Assembly (NCBI GenBank): GCA_950073955.1
Contig: CATMRH010000001.1
Location: forward strand, 1-45,009
Direction of reading: 5' to 3'
Origin: an uncultured archaeon
GTDB lineage: Archaea; Thermoproteota; Nitrososphaeria; Nitrososphaerales; Nitrosopumilaceae
Length of the DNA: 45,009 bases
The position numbers and the translations under genes are program-made. Positions 15,490 through 23,332 of this stretch are shown here, piece by piece. Every line of letters starts with the position of its first letter. The first letter of the stretch is position 1. The notes under the pieces were generated by a model that worked only from the letters and a program-made list of their open reading frames with translations, was not told where the DNA came from and ran no database searches.

Positions 15490-16005
15490 TTAGAATATTT
15501 GTTGCATATCCTTTTTCAATTCATCAATTTTCCTTGAATATGCTTTTTTGGATTTATCATTCTTTTTTAGATTTAGAACACTTCCACATGTTGGGCATTT
15601 GAACATATCATCAAGTGCTGTTTCAAAGGTCACTCTTGGACAATCTTCATTACCACAATGATAAAAGTCAGAAGCATTTTCATAATCTAATCTTTGTTGC
15701 AATCTTTCTGTAATTTTCTTTTTTTGATTTTCAATAAAATGTTCAACTTCTTCCCTTCTAGTTCTCCATCTATAGACAAACCAACCTTTTCTTTCGTCTT
15801 TTACTCTGATTCCAGTTATGAGAGACTTTCCAAATAGATCATACAAAACTTTTCTTACCATGTTGATTCTGAGACCTGTAGAACTTGCAATTTCTTCATC
15901 GGTTGCATCTTCAGCTTTAAGCAGAGATCTAGCAACTTTGAGATATTCATCTCCTCCAATCATGGAAGCAATTCTAACAAAAGGATCCTCGTATTTGTCT
16001 ATCAA
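15490..16005 (-). CDS. tfe: Transcription factor E, alpha subunit
   Basis: TFE is the archaeal TFIIE-alpha homologue that helps TBP/TFB open promoters and stabilises the polymerase clamp. The 171-residue protein has an N-terminal winged helix (about 8-85, with ATDEEIASSTGLRINMVRKVLYDL and GWFVYRW), a coiled linker and a zinc ribbon (C117, C122, C137, C140), then a basic C-terminal helix. Start is TTG at 16005 with GGAG upstream. It lies 26 bp behind trm56 and probably belongs to the hflX-trm56-tfe operon. Confidence 0.94.
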   Translation of the reverse strand: MIDKYEDPFVRIASMIGGDEYLKVARSLLKAEDATDEEIASSTGLRINMVRKVLYDLFGKSLITGIRVKDERKGWFVYRWRTRREEVEHFIENQKKKITERLQQRLDYENASDFYHCGNEDCPRVTFETALDDMFKCPTCGSVLNLKKNDKSKKAYSRKIDELKKDMQQIF

Positions 16006-16031
16006 CTCTAATCACTCCAAATTTTCTACTA

Positions 16032-16565
16032 TTAATTCCTTGTTTCGTTTACTTGCACATTTTTGCCCTTTTTTGTGGGTATTATTTTCCTAATTGCATC
16101 TGGAAACGCCTTCTCAAATTGTTTACCTTTTTGGATACGATCTAAAAGTATTGCTAATGCACTAATCTCTGAGTGTGGTTGACTTCCAACCCCTACATTA
16201 TAGTCTGCTAATTCATAAATTTCCCTTGGTACTTTTTCAGCACCTACAACAACTAACAGATTTTCTTCTTTACGAAGTTTCTCCTGTACATCATTAATGC
16301 TTTCTCCATACATTGTAAGATGTATAACTCGAAAGTTTTCATCCTTTTTCTTTTTTACAATAGATTTCCATTTATCAATAAATTCAACCACAAAATTTCC
16401 TCCCCAAGTTTTATTGATCTTTTCTAGAGATTCTTTGATTTCAGGATTGACTTCAGTCATGAAAATCCTCTTTGCCCCAAATGCCCTTGAAACTAGTGCA
16501 ACATGTGTTGTAACTCTATCATCTCTTACAAGACGTTGTCCTATTCTAACTACCTCAATTACCAA
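16032..16565 (-). CDS. tRNA (cytidine(56)-2'-O)-methyltransferase aTrm56
   Basis: aTrm56 is an archaeal SPOUT enzyme that 2'-O-methylates C56 in the tRNA T-loop. The signature VVRIGQRLVRDDRVTTHVALVSRAFGA lies at the N-terminus, and the C-terminal part contains VVVGAEKVPREIYELADYNVGVGSQPHSEISALAILLD, which makes the SAM knot. An ATG at 16601 would give 12 extra residues and a 47-nt overlap with hflX. The TTG at 16565 matches the family's usual N-terminus and has AAGGAG about 12 nt upstream, so it is preferred. The overlap with hflX is then 11 nt. Confidence 0.9.
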   Translation of the reverse strand: MVIEVVRIGQRLVRDDRVTTHVALVSRAFGAKRIFMTEVNPEIKESLEKINKTWGGNFVVEFIDKWKSIVKKKKDENFRVIHLTMYGESINDVQEKLRKEENLLVVVGAEKVPREIYELADYNVGVGSQPHSEISALAILLDRIQKGKQFEKAFPDAIRKIIPTKKGKNVQVNETRN

Positions 16566-17676
16566 ATGCTTTTTCAACTCCTTCCAAAACATTTCTTTCA
16601 AATTTAGGTGATTTTTGACTATTCATAATATCTCCAATTAATTCTTTAAGTTGATTAACATTTTTTCCTGTTTTTGCAGAAAGTGAAATACATTTTTTAT
16701 TTTCAGTTAAGTTAAGTATGTCGATTTTCTGCTCAATCTCTTCATTTTTTAACAAATCTATTTTATTTAATGCATAGATCATCCTATCTTTTTCAACTCC
16801 TAACTCACTTAACGTTCTCATACAACTAGCAAATTTCTTTTTTAACTCAATTAATGAATCAGCAATATCAATTACAACAATTATGATATCTGTATGTTTC
16901 AATTCTTCTAATGTTGATTTGAATGCATCTATCATATATGCCGGCAATTTACTGATAAAACCAACTGTATCTGAGATTAAGAACGGTTCTTGATTAATTG
17001 TTACCCTTCGTATAGTTGTAGAAAGTGTTGTAAACAGTTCTTTACTCTCAGCTTTTGTTTCTCCTGTCATTTTGTTAAACAATGTTGTTTTTCCTGAAGA
17101 AGTATAACCTGCTAGTGAGATTATCTTGAATCCCATTCTCTTTCTTCCCTGTCTATGAAGCTCTCTTTGTTTACCCGCCTTTTCCAGTTTAGATCTTACT
17201 GTCTGCATTCTATGTTTGATATCATTGTAGTAAACATCAACCTCAAATTTTCCTATTCCCATAAATCCTGGTTGTTCTCCCATGTTTGAAAGACGAACTT
17301 TTTCTTTCGCTCTAGACATCTCATATCTTAATTGAGCTAATTTTACTTGTAATTTTGACTCTGCATTTGATGCTCTACTTTCAAAAATTTCAAGAATTAA
17401 TCCTTCTCTATCTAAAACTTCTCTATGTAAAACTGATGCAATATTATAGTTTTGACTTGGTTTTAAAATTTCATCAAATACAATTACATCTGGTCTAAGT
17501 TTTTCCGATAATTCTTCTAGTTTTTCTAAAACTCCGCCACTCATTCCATATTTCCGTTTTTGTAGAAATTTTGCAGTTATTGTATGAACTACTTGGTATC
17601 CTGCGGCATCACACAATCCTTTGGCTTCATTAATTGCGTCTTCCTTATCATATGTGATTAAAATTGCCGAATTCAT
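16555..17676 (-). CDS. hflX: GTPase HflX
   Basis: HflX is a ribosome-associated GTPase implicated in splitting or rescue of stalled ribosomes. The 373-residue protein has the HflX N-terminal domain, a helical linker around KLQVKLAQLRYEMSRAKEK followed by the glycine segment GFMGIGKFEVD, then a G domain with P-loop GYTSSGKTT, the G2 loop TTLSTTIRRV, G3 DTVGF and G4 NKID. ATG at 17676. It heads the minus-strand operon with trm56 and tfe. Confidence 0.93.
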   Translation of the reverse strand: MNSAILITYDKEDAINEAKGLCDAAGYQVVHTITAKFLQKRKYGMSGGVLEKLEELSEKLRPDVIVFDEILKPSQNYNIASVLHREVLDREGLILEIFESRASNAESKLQVKLAQLRYEMSRAKEKVRLSNMGEQPGFMGIGKFEVDVYYNDIKHRMQTVRSKLEKAGKQRELHRQGRKRMGFKIISLAGYTSSGKTTLFNKMTGETKAESKELFTTLSTTIRRVTINQEPFLISDTVGFISKLPAYMIDAFKSTLEELKHTDIIIVVIDIADSLIELKKKFASCMRTLSELGVEKDRMIYALNKIDLLKNEEIEQKIDILNLTENKKCISLSAKTGKNVNQLKELIGDIMNSQKSPKFERNVLEGVEKAFGN

Positions 17677-17732
17677 TTTAATTCAATATTTTCAGTATTA
17701 TTCAAGTTAAAGATTCTACCTGTTTTGATAAA

Positions 17733-18779
17733 TTATTCAGATTTTTTTAATGTTTTTTCTATATTCATGTTCAACACAATTTCTGCTATGTCACTAGCAT
17801 ATTCAGAAACTCTTCTGATATTTTCAGTCATTCTTCTAATTCTGTAAATCTCCTCTTCGTCTGTGAGTGATTTTGAAGCATCTCTAACTTTTTTCTCATA
17901 TTTGGCAATTTCATTTGTTTTTCCAATGGTTTTTTCTGCCTGTGAATAATCTTCTTTGAATAATGCCAGACATGAATCATCTAAAACCGATAAACAAAAT
18001 TCATTCATATCTTGGAGTTTTTCAAAAATCTCTTTCTTGACTGATTTTTTGAACTCAAGAAGATCCTTTGCAATAAATGCTGCATGATCTCCTACTCTCT
18101 CTATATTTTTTACAACTAGTCTATATCCAAGGCAATTTCTGGCATTTCTAAAACCCATCTCTTTTAGCATGTGTTCATTTTGTATTGCTATCTTTAACTG
18201 ACGAATTATATAAAATCCAAATCTATCTACTTCATCATCTGTATTGATTACTTCTTGAGCTAGTTCTAAATTATTTTCCTTTACTGCTAAAATTGCATCA
18301 CTAGACATTGATTTAGCTAAGTGAATCATTCTTTTGAATGCCCCATCGACTGATAATTCTAGTAAATTGACTAGAACCTGTACTGTAATTCCTCCACTTG
18401 AGTCAGAAATAATTTCAGAACCCATCAACATTCGCTTAACGGCTTCTTTTACAGTTTTTCTTTGATTAGGACTCAATCTACCATTTTTTGGTTTAACATT
18501 AATCGTTTTGAATCCCAAAAAATATAGAGAAATTAATTTTCTAACAATCGAAGCTGCTTCCTCTTCAGTATTGATCTCTATTGTTGCATCTTCTTTTTTT
18601 TGGATATGAGATTCAAATTTTGGTGGATAAAGTTCTAATGTTGATGATCCTTTTCTGACTATTCTAATTTGGTCTCCTTGTTTTAGACCTAAATCCAAAA
18701 CCCATTGTTTTGGTAATGAAACTATGTATGATGATTTTCCTGTAAATTGAAGTTTTCTTGTTTCTCCTCTTTCTTCCAT
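17733..18779 (-). CDS. AbrB-PhoU fusion regulator, phosphate uptake family
   Basis: The 348-residue protein has an N-terminal SpoVT/AbrB-like DNA-binding domain (about 6-45: RKLQFTGKSSYIVSLPKQWVLDLGLKQGD) fused to PhoU-like helical bundles with conserved metal-site segments (DEVDRFGFYIIRQL, IERVGDHAAFIAKDL and RRVSEYASDIAEIV). Such archaeal proteins are thought to control phosphate transport. No pst transporter is adjacent. ATG at 18779; the divergent PUA gene starts 84 bp away, with TATA-like sequences facing both ways. Confidence 0.88.
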   Translation of the reverse strand: MEERGETRKLQFTGKSSYIVSLPKQWVLDLGLKQGDQIRIVRKGSSTLELYPPKFESHIQKKEDATIEINTEEEAASIVRKLISLYFLGFKTINVKPKNGRLSPNQRKTVKEAVKRMLMGSEIISDSSGGITVQVLVNLLELSVDGAFKRMIHLAKSMSSDAILAVKENNLELAQEVINTDDEVDRFGFYIIRQLKIAIQNEHMLKEMGFRNARNCLGYRLVVKNIERVGDHAAFIAKDLLEFKKSVKKEIFEKLQDMNEFCLSVLDDSCLALFKEDYSQAEKTIGKTNEIAKYEKKVRDASKSLTDEEEIYRIRRMTENIRRVSEYASDIAEIVLNMNIEKTLKKSE

Positions 18780-18863
18780 GATCTAAAGAGAAAAAACCAT
18801 TCTATATAGTTTGAGACTTGTAATATAGTTTAACATTGAACTAATATTTGGAAAAGATCACCA

Positions 18864-19343
18864 ATGTGCGTGGATCAAACTCTAAAGCTTCAATATTCAC
18901 TTGATGCATTATTCGGAAATGGCGTATCCAAAAATTTACCAAAAAATATTGAAATAACTTTTTCACGAAAGACTGGAAGAATAAGAACTGTTTCACATAA
19001 AGGAAAATTACTATGCACTTTGAGAATAGATGGAGGTTTAGCAATTAGTCCCTATTTTGCTCAAATTTTACTAAAAAGTAAAACATTTCGAGAAAACTGT
19101 ATTGAAATAAATAAAGACGCTGCTCCATTTGTCAAGGAAGGAAGATCTGTATTTTGTAAGCATGTAATATGGTGTGGAAAAAAAGTACGTATTTCTGCAG
19201 ATACTCCAATATTATTCAAAAATAAAGTCATTGCAGTTGGTAAGGCTGTTCTATCATGTGAGATGATTTTAGATTTTGATAGGGGCGTGGCAGTTAAGGT
19301 CAGAGATAGTTTAAAAAGTCGTAAAGAGGAAATAGAATTATGA
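18864..19343 (+). CDS. PUA-domain RNA-binding protein
   Basis: The 159-residue protein combines a short N-terminal domain (RKTGRIRTVSHKGKLLCTLRIDGGLAISPYFAQIL) with a C-terminal PUA domain (CIEINKDAAPFVKEGRSVFCKHV, then ILFKNKVIAVGKAVLS). This layout matches archaeal proteins related to the C-terminal part of archaeosine tRNA-guanine transglycosylase. It probably binds tRNA or rRNA; no catalytic site is visible. Its TGA overlaps the NAC start by 4 nt. Confidence 0.85.
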   Translation: MCVDQTLKLQYSLDALFGNGVSKNLPKNIEITFSRKTGRIRTVSHKGKLLCTLRIDGGLAISPYFAQILLKSKTFRENCIEINKDAAPFVKEGRSVFCKHVIWCGKKVRISADTPILFKNKVIAVGKAVLSCEMILDFDRGVAVKVRDSLKSRKEEIEL

Positions 19344-19681
19344 TGCGAGGAGGAAATCGCGAAATGCGAAGAATGATGGACAAGATGGGTCTTGATATGA
19401 GTGAGCTCTCAAATGTTCAAGAGGTAATAATTAAGACAGACAAAAAAGAGATTATTCTTACTAAACCCTCCGTTACTGAAATGAAAGCAAAAGACAGCTC
19501 CATTTTTACAGTAACTGCAGATAGTTATGAGGAAAGAGAATTAGAGGTTCCAATTTTCTCAGAAGAGGATATTCAACTAGTCGGTCAGCAAGCTGGAGTT
19601 GATGAAGAAAAAGCTAAAAACGCTTTAGAGGAAGCTAAAGGTGATCTTGCAAGAGCAATATTACTTCTAACTACCGGATAA
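19340..19681 (+). CDS. nac: Nascent polypeptide-associated complex protein
   Basis: Archaeal NAC binds nascent chains at the ribosome exit. The 113-residue protein has a basic Met/Arg-rich N-terminus (RGGNREMRRMMDKMGLDM), the NAC beta-barrel (VQEVIIKTDKKEIILTKPSV and following) and a C-terminal UBA domain (EDIQLVGQQAGVDEEKAKNALEEAKGDLARAILLL). Two Met codons are adjacent at the start; either could be used. It overlaps the PUA gene by 4 nt. Confidence 0.95.
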   Translation: MMRGGNREMRRMMDKMGLDMSELSNVQEVIIKTDKKEIILTKPSVTEMKAKDSSIFTVTADSYEERELEVPIFSEEDIQLVGQQAGVDEEKAKNALEEAKGDLARAILLLTTG

Positions 19682-19756
19682 AATCTCAATTTTTGTGCCT
19701 AAAAACCAATTAAAAATGAATGATTTAAGTAATGGAATTGTTGAATTTTTGGTGTA

Positions 19757-20092
19757 ATGAGCAACATTGCTGAATCTAAAGTTACTGGAATAATCAAATC
19801 TTTAAACGCCTTAGAAGATGATCTAGATTCCCTCTATAGCAAAGTATCTGATATGAAAAAACAACTTTCTGTAAAGGCACAGAACGAAATTGATGTCTTG
19901 TTAGAAAAAACTCGAGAAATGGCTACAAAAGAAGCTGAAGTTATCATTAATGCGTCAAAAGAAAAGGCAACGACAGAATCTACAAAAATTACTAAAGAAG
20001 GTGAGGCGAAACTATCTGAAATCCAGTCAAATGTTGATGCTAATTTTGACAAAGCCGTGAAACACGTTGTGTCAACTGTTTTGAAGGCATAA
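19757..20092 (+). CDS. Coiled-coil protein, possible A-type ATPase subunit H
   Basis: The 111-residue protein is one long predicted coiled coil (about 8-90), low in aromatics and rich in Lys, Glu and Ala, ending FDKAVKHVVSTVLKA. The length, the Ala/Glu-rich helix and the tail resemble peripheral-stalk subunit H/G of archaeal A-type ATP synthases, whose tail usually reads like E-x-A-V-x-x-[IV]-[IV]-x-x-[IV]. No other ATPase subunit is in the window. A generic coiled-coil protein remains possible. ATG preceded by GGTG. Confidence 0.5.
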   Translation: MSNIAESKVTGIIKSLNALEDDLDSLYSKVSDMKKQLSVKAQNEIDVLLEKTREMATKEAEVIINASKEKATTESTKITKEGEAKLSEIQSNVDANFDKAVKHVVSTVLKA

Positions 20093-20134
20093 ATCTAAAT
20101 CGTATATTTCATTTTACCAAATATCGATCCCTTA

Positions 20135-20776
20135 CTGAATACTCGTATTGGAATTGCAACTACTTATGGTAAACCATACTATAGATTTTCAACATATCTT
20201 AAGACCCTCAAATTATCTTTTGATTCTATTCTTCCTGAAGAAATTCTAGATTATTCTGGACATCTAATTCTTACCACCATGAAAGAGTCTCCAAAAAAAT
20301 GTGAAAAACCAATATTTCATGAAGATATCTTTGAACATCATCCTACTGTAACTAGAGGTATAATGATGCAAAGACTCAATCAAGATTTTGAAGAAGAAGA
20401 TCTAATATTAGGAATTGACCCAGGACAAAGAACTGGTTTGTCGGTATTTTACTATGGAAAAGAAATTGAGAGTTCATTTCATTCCTCAGTTGAAGAATTG
20501 GTTTTTCATATTATTCAAATTTTAGGAGGCCTTAGAGCAAAAAGAAAAATTGTAAAAATTGGAAATGGAAATATGGCAATTGCAAAACAAATTGTGACTA
20601 TGCTTAATCTTAATTTTTGTTCATCTTTTGAATTGGAATTTGTTGATGAACGAAAAACTAGTCTAAAAATTAAAAATTTTAATCAAAGAGGAAAACGAGA
20701 TATGCTTTCTGCAAAGTATATCTCACAACGAGATGGATATAGACATTCTATTCTACCTCTATCGATGACGGGTTAA
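20135..20776 (+). CDS. RuvX/YqgF-like RNase H-fold protein with non-canonical start
   Basis: From the first ATG (20279) the protein would have 165 residues, but the same frame is open back to a stop at 20096 and reads as ordinary protein (for example RIGIATTYGKPYYRFSTYLK). No ATG, GTG or TTG exists there, so CTG at 20135 is a tentative start, 29 nt after a TATA-like box at 20102-20109; ATT at 20111 is an alternative. The C-terminal part resembles RuvX/RuvC nucleases: LGIDPGQRTG (first Asp), VDERKTS, as in the RuvX DERxT motif, and KRDMLSAKYI with a late Asp. Probable role is nucleic-acid processing. It is an unfamiliar family member. Confidence 0.6.
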   Translation: MNTRIGIATTYGKPYYRFSTYLKTLKLSFDSILPEEILDYSGHLILTTMKESPKKCEKPIFHEDIFEHHPTVTRGIMMQRLNQDFEEEDLILGIDPGQRTGLSVFYYGKEIESSFHSSVEELVFHIIQILGGLRAKRKIVKIGNGNMAIAKQIVTMLNLNFCSSFELEFVDERKTSLKIKNFNQRGKRDMLSAKYISQRDGYRHSILPLSMTG

Positions 20777-20793
20777 AAAAATCAGAAATTTCA

Positions 20794-20811
20794 TTGTAAA
20801 AATTTTTACAA
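20794..20811. repeat. Perfect 18-bp palindrome
   Basis: TTGTAAAAATTTTTACAA is exactly self-complementary and begins 17 bp after the RuvX-like stop codon. It may be a 3'-end structure or a symmetric protein site. Confidence 0.6.
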
Positions 20812-20875
20812 ATCCACGAGTTTGGTATTTTTTCTTTTCTTCATGCCTGTAAAATGATTAAAGTATGAAAATATC

Positions 20876-20897
20876 ACAGATTTTCTCTGTTTTTTTT
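20876..20897 (+). terminator. Hairpin plus T-run
   Basis: ACAGA (20876-20880) pairs with TCTGT (20886-20890) around a TTTTC loop and runs directly into a T-tract ending at 20897. The stem is weak, but the T-run alone can terminate archaeal RNA polymerase. Confidence 0.45.
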
Positions 20898-21091
20898 AAA
20901 AAAAATGAAATTTTTAGTCAAACAACTATATAACAGAGTGTCATTTTTTCAAAAAATACAATATTCAGATCAGCTATACATATTTATTGAAGATTATTCG
21001 TTTTTTTTGAAACTAATAACTTTGATCGCAAAATAATTTAAAATATTTTCATGTTTTTCTATTTTTTTATACATATTTTATCGATCTATTC

Positions 21092-21098
21092 TTATATA
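21092..21098 (+). promoter_or_regulatory. TATA box of the zinc-finger protein gene
   Basis: TTATATA is centred 32 nt before the ATG at 21127, giving a very short leader. The reverse complement also resembles a TATA box facing the opposite way. Confidence 0.5.
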
Positions 21099-21126
21099 GT
21101 TGTGAATTCTATAATAAAATACCAAG

Positions 21127-21570
21127 ATGACTTGTAAAGGAATTTGTGTTAGATACAAGGCTCAAAAGCCTGTAGGAACCGGAAGATATGCTTCTGGACA
21201 ACGTCGATGCCAAATTTGCGAAATCTTCATCAAATGGGAAGGACTTTGGTGTCCATGTTGTGGATATAGATTAAGAACAAAACCACGTAATCTAAAATAC
21301 AAAGCAAAATTACGTGCTAGAGTTGAAGCTGATTCTATTGAAGCTAAAGCAGCTGCAAAAACTCAATCAGAAGAGATTGAAGTTGGTGTAGCTGTAAAAG
21401 CAAAATCAAAAGCTAAAACAATAAAATCCAAAGCAACGATAAAGGAAAAAACTCCTTGCACATACTGTGAAAAACTGTTTGTATATGCAGACAAACATGA
21501 AAAGAATTGCAAGAAAAATCCAAACATCGAAATTTCCCAAGAAAGTGAATCAATAGCAATAAAAGTATAA
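21127..21570 (+). CDS. Two-zinc-finger protein of a thaumarchaeal type
   Basis: The 147 residues form three parts. Residues 1-55 are a Cys-rich module (C3, C7, then C28-x2-C31 and C42-x2-C45) of a kind I associate with small multi-copy thaumarchaeal proteins. Residues 56-108 are a low-complexity Lys/Ala/Glu linker. Residues 111-128 are a C2HC finger (C111-x2-C114-x9-H124-x3-C128). Nucleic-acid binding is likely; the target is unknown. The gene has a long AT-rich upstream region and its own TATA box. Confidence 0.8.
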   Translation: MTCKGICVRYKAQKPVGTGRYASGQRRCQICEIFIKWEGLWCPCCGYRLRTKPRNLKYKAKLRARVEADSIEAKAAAKTQSEEIEVGVAVKAKSKAKTIKSKATIKEKTPCTYCEKLFVYADKHEKNCKKNPNIEISQESESIAIKV

Positions 21571-21587
21571 GATTTGTTCATAGCTTA

Positions 21588-21929
21588 TTGAACCCTCCAA
21601 ATGGATTTTCCCAAAAAGTGGTAAATTTGGAGAGCCGTACTTTTTTTTTACAGATTCAAAAATTTGAAAACGGATATTTTATTTCTATTACAGAAGGAAC
21701 TAACAAAATAGGTTCTATGGTTATTTCTTTAGCAACTGGACCTACACCAATTACAACAACTATTATCCCATCTAGAACTGAATCTATTTTTCTAAAACTT
21801 ATCGCTGAACGAATTAGCACCAGGATGAGAGGCATTGCTTTAGTTTCTACCTTTACTCAAAAAGAATTAGACCCCAATACTGCTAAAGCCTTAATGTCTG
21901 AGATAATGGAAATGGTAGATAATGACTGA
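21588..21929 (+). CDS. Conserved small protein resembling proteasome assembly chaperone PAC3/PAC4
   Basis: The 113-residue protein starts at TTG. The pattern is a beta-rich N-terminal half (TFFLQIQKFENGYFISITEG, then GSMVISLATGP), a loop, and a helix-strand-helix second half (FLKLIAERISTRMRGIALVST through the final helix). This order and spacing resemble the eukaryotic 20S chaperones PSMG3/PSMG4. The match is by eye and weak. It overlaps the UbiD-family gene by 8 nt, which suggests cotranslation but no obvious link. Confidence 0.45.
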   Translation: MNPPNGFSQKVVNLESRTFFLQIQKFENGYFISITEGTNKIGSMVISLATGPTPITTTIIPSRTESIFLKLIAERISTRMRGIALVSTFTQKELDPNTAKALMSEIMEMVDND

Positions 21930-23253
21930 TTTAAGAAATTATATTTCTCAAATTAAAAAGAGTAAAGATCTTAAAATTGTAAAAACAAAAGTTTCTACAA
22001 AATTTGAGATTGCGGGAATAACTGCAAAAGTTGACGGTTCATATGCAGTTTTATTTGAAAATATCAAAGAAAGTAACTTCCGTTTAGTTGCTAATTTACT
22101 GGGAACTCGAAAAAGATTTGCTTTGGCAGTTGGAGACACAGAAGATAATATTCATAAAAAAATAATTTCAGCAATCAAAAAAGCTAAACGCCCAAAAATT
22201 ATCTCTTCAGGAAAATTCATGGAAAACAAGTCAAAAAATCTCTTTTCCCTGCCTATTGTAACTCATTTTGAAAAGGAATCTGGTCCATTTATCACATCTT
22301 CCATTGTTTATGCTAAGAATCCTGAAACTGGAAAACAAAATTCCTCCTTTCATAGATTTATGCCAATTGACAAAACTCATTTTTCCATTAGAATGGTAGA
22401 AGGACGCCATCTACACAGATGTTTTGTTGACGCAAAAGAACATGGAGAAGATTTGAAAATTGCAATCACTGTGGGCGTTCATCCAGCAATTTCTATCGCA
22501 GGTGCATATCAAGCTGAATGGGGAAAAGATGAAATTGATATTGCAAATTCTCTTTTGGGCGGAAAATTAACTTTGGCAAAACTTCCTTCTACAGGACTGA
22601 ATGTACCATCAGGTGCTGAAATTGTAATGGAAGGAAAAATTCTTCATGATAAAACTCACCGTGAATGGATGGTTGAAATGCTTCAAACATATGATCATAA
22701 AAGATATCAACCAGTTTTTGAACTTGAAAATCTTTATTTTAGAAATAATCCAATTTTCCATGATGTTCTATCTGGTTATTCAGAGCATAGATTACTAATG
22801 GGAATGCCAATTGAATCTAAGTTAAATGGGGAATTGAAGAAAGCCTTTTCTCAAACACAACAAGTCTCAATGACTAATGGTGGATGTAATTGGTTACATG
22901 CAGTTGTCCAAATTAAAAAGAAAAGCGAATCTGATCCTAAAAAAATAATTAAAAAAACATTTGATTCTCATCGCTCCCTAAAACAAGTAACTGTAGTTGA
23001 TGAAGATATTGATCCTAATAGTGCAGAATCAGTAGAATATGCTATGGCTACAAGATTTCAAGCGGACAAAGATCTGATTATTCTCAAAAATGTTCGTGGT
23101 TCTAGTCTTGATCCTTCTAGTGATCAACAAAAATTACAAACTGCAAAAATGGGCATTGATGCAACTAGATCTCTCTCAAAACGCCCTGATGGATTTAAAA
23201 TAGCAAAAATTCCAAAAATTGATAAAATTAAACTAGAGAAATATTTCAAATAA
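21922..23253 (+). CDS. UbiD-family decarboxylase, candidate anhydromevalonate phosphate decarboxylase
   Basis: The 443-residue protein is a full-length UbiD-family enzyme, which uses prenylated FMN made by a UbiX partner. Family landmarks include FENIKESNFRLVANLLGTRKR, HRFMPIDKTHFSIRM, ITVGVHPAISIAGA, LPSTGLNVPSGAEIVMEG and a late segment ATRFQADKDLIIL. In archaea one UbiD paralogue decarboxylates trans-anhydromevalonate 5-phosphate in the archaeal mevalonate pathway; others act on quinone precursors. The lipid-pathway role is the better guess for a conserved chromosomal gene, but no mevalonate gene is adjacent. FMN supply connects it to the riboflavin cluster. Confidence 0.85.
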   Translation: MTDLRNYISQIKKSKDLKIVKTKVSTKFEIAGITAKVDGSYAVLFENIKESNFRLVANLLGTRKRFALAVGDTEDNIHKKIISAIKKAKRPKIISSGKFMENKSKNLFSLPIVTHFEKESGPFITSSIVYAKNPETGKQNSSFHRFMPIDKTHFSIRMVEGRHLHRCFVDAKEHGEDLKIAITVGVHPAISIAGAYQAEWGKDEIDIANSLLGGKLTLAKLPSTGLNVPSGAEIVMEGKILHDKTHREWMVEMLQTYDHKRYQPVFELENLYFRNNPIFHDVLSGYSEHRLLMGMPIESKLNGELKKAFSQTQQVSMTNGGCNWLHAVVQIKKKSESDPKKIIKKTFDSHRSLKQVTVVDEDIDPNSAESVEYAMATRFQADKDLIILKNVRGSSLDPSSDQQKLQTAKMGIDATRSLSKRPDGFKIAKIPKIDKIKLEKYFK

Positions 23254-23332
23254 TCAAAATCAACTGATTAAATTAGATTGGAATTTAATTTTCATGGATC
23301 CATTTAAGAATAACAGAAAGTATCTTTAATCA

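Larger units (their letters stand above)
20777..21126. other. Long AT-rich non-coding region with palindromes and promoters
   Basis: These 350 bp carry no convincing ORF; the longest I found is a 26-codon minus-strand frame. They hold a perfect 18-bp palindrome (20794-20811), a hairpin with a T-run (20876-20897), a TATA-like CTATATAAC near 20927-20935 that could start an unannotated RNA, and the TATA box of the downstream zinc-finger gene. No GC-rich structured RNA is visible. Confidence 0.6.

Noticed and set aside
20837..21075. Short ORFs of 22-26 codons in the long intergenic gap
   Set aside because: Composition is what random AT-rich sequence gives, with no motif or ribosome-binding site; too short to support.
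23294..23303. ATGGATCCAT palindrome before the repeat-protein gene
   Set aside because: A 10-bp palindrome is not unusual in a window of this size, and it is not at a promoter-like distance I could defend.
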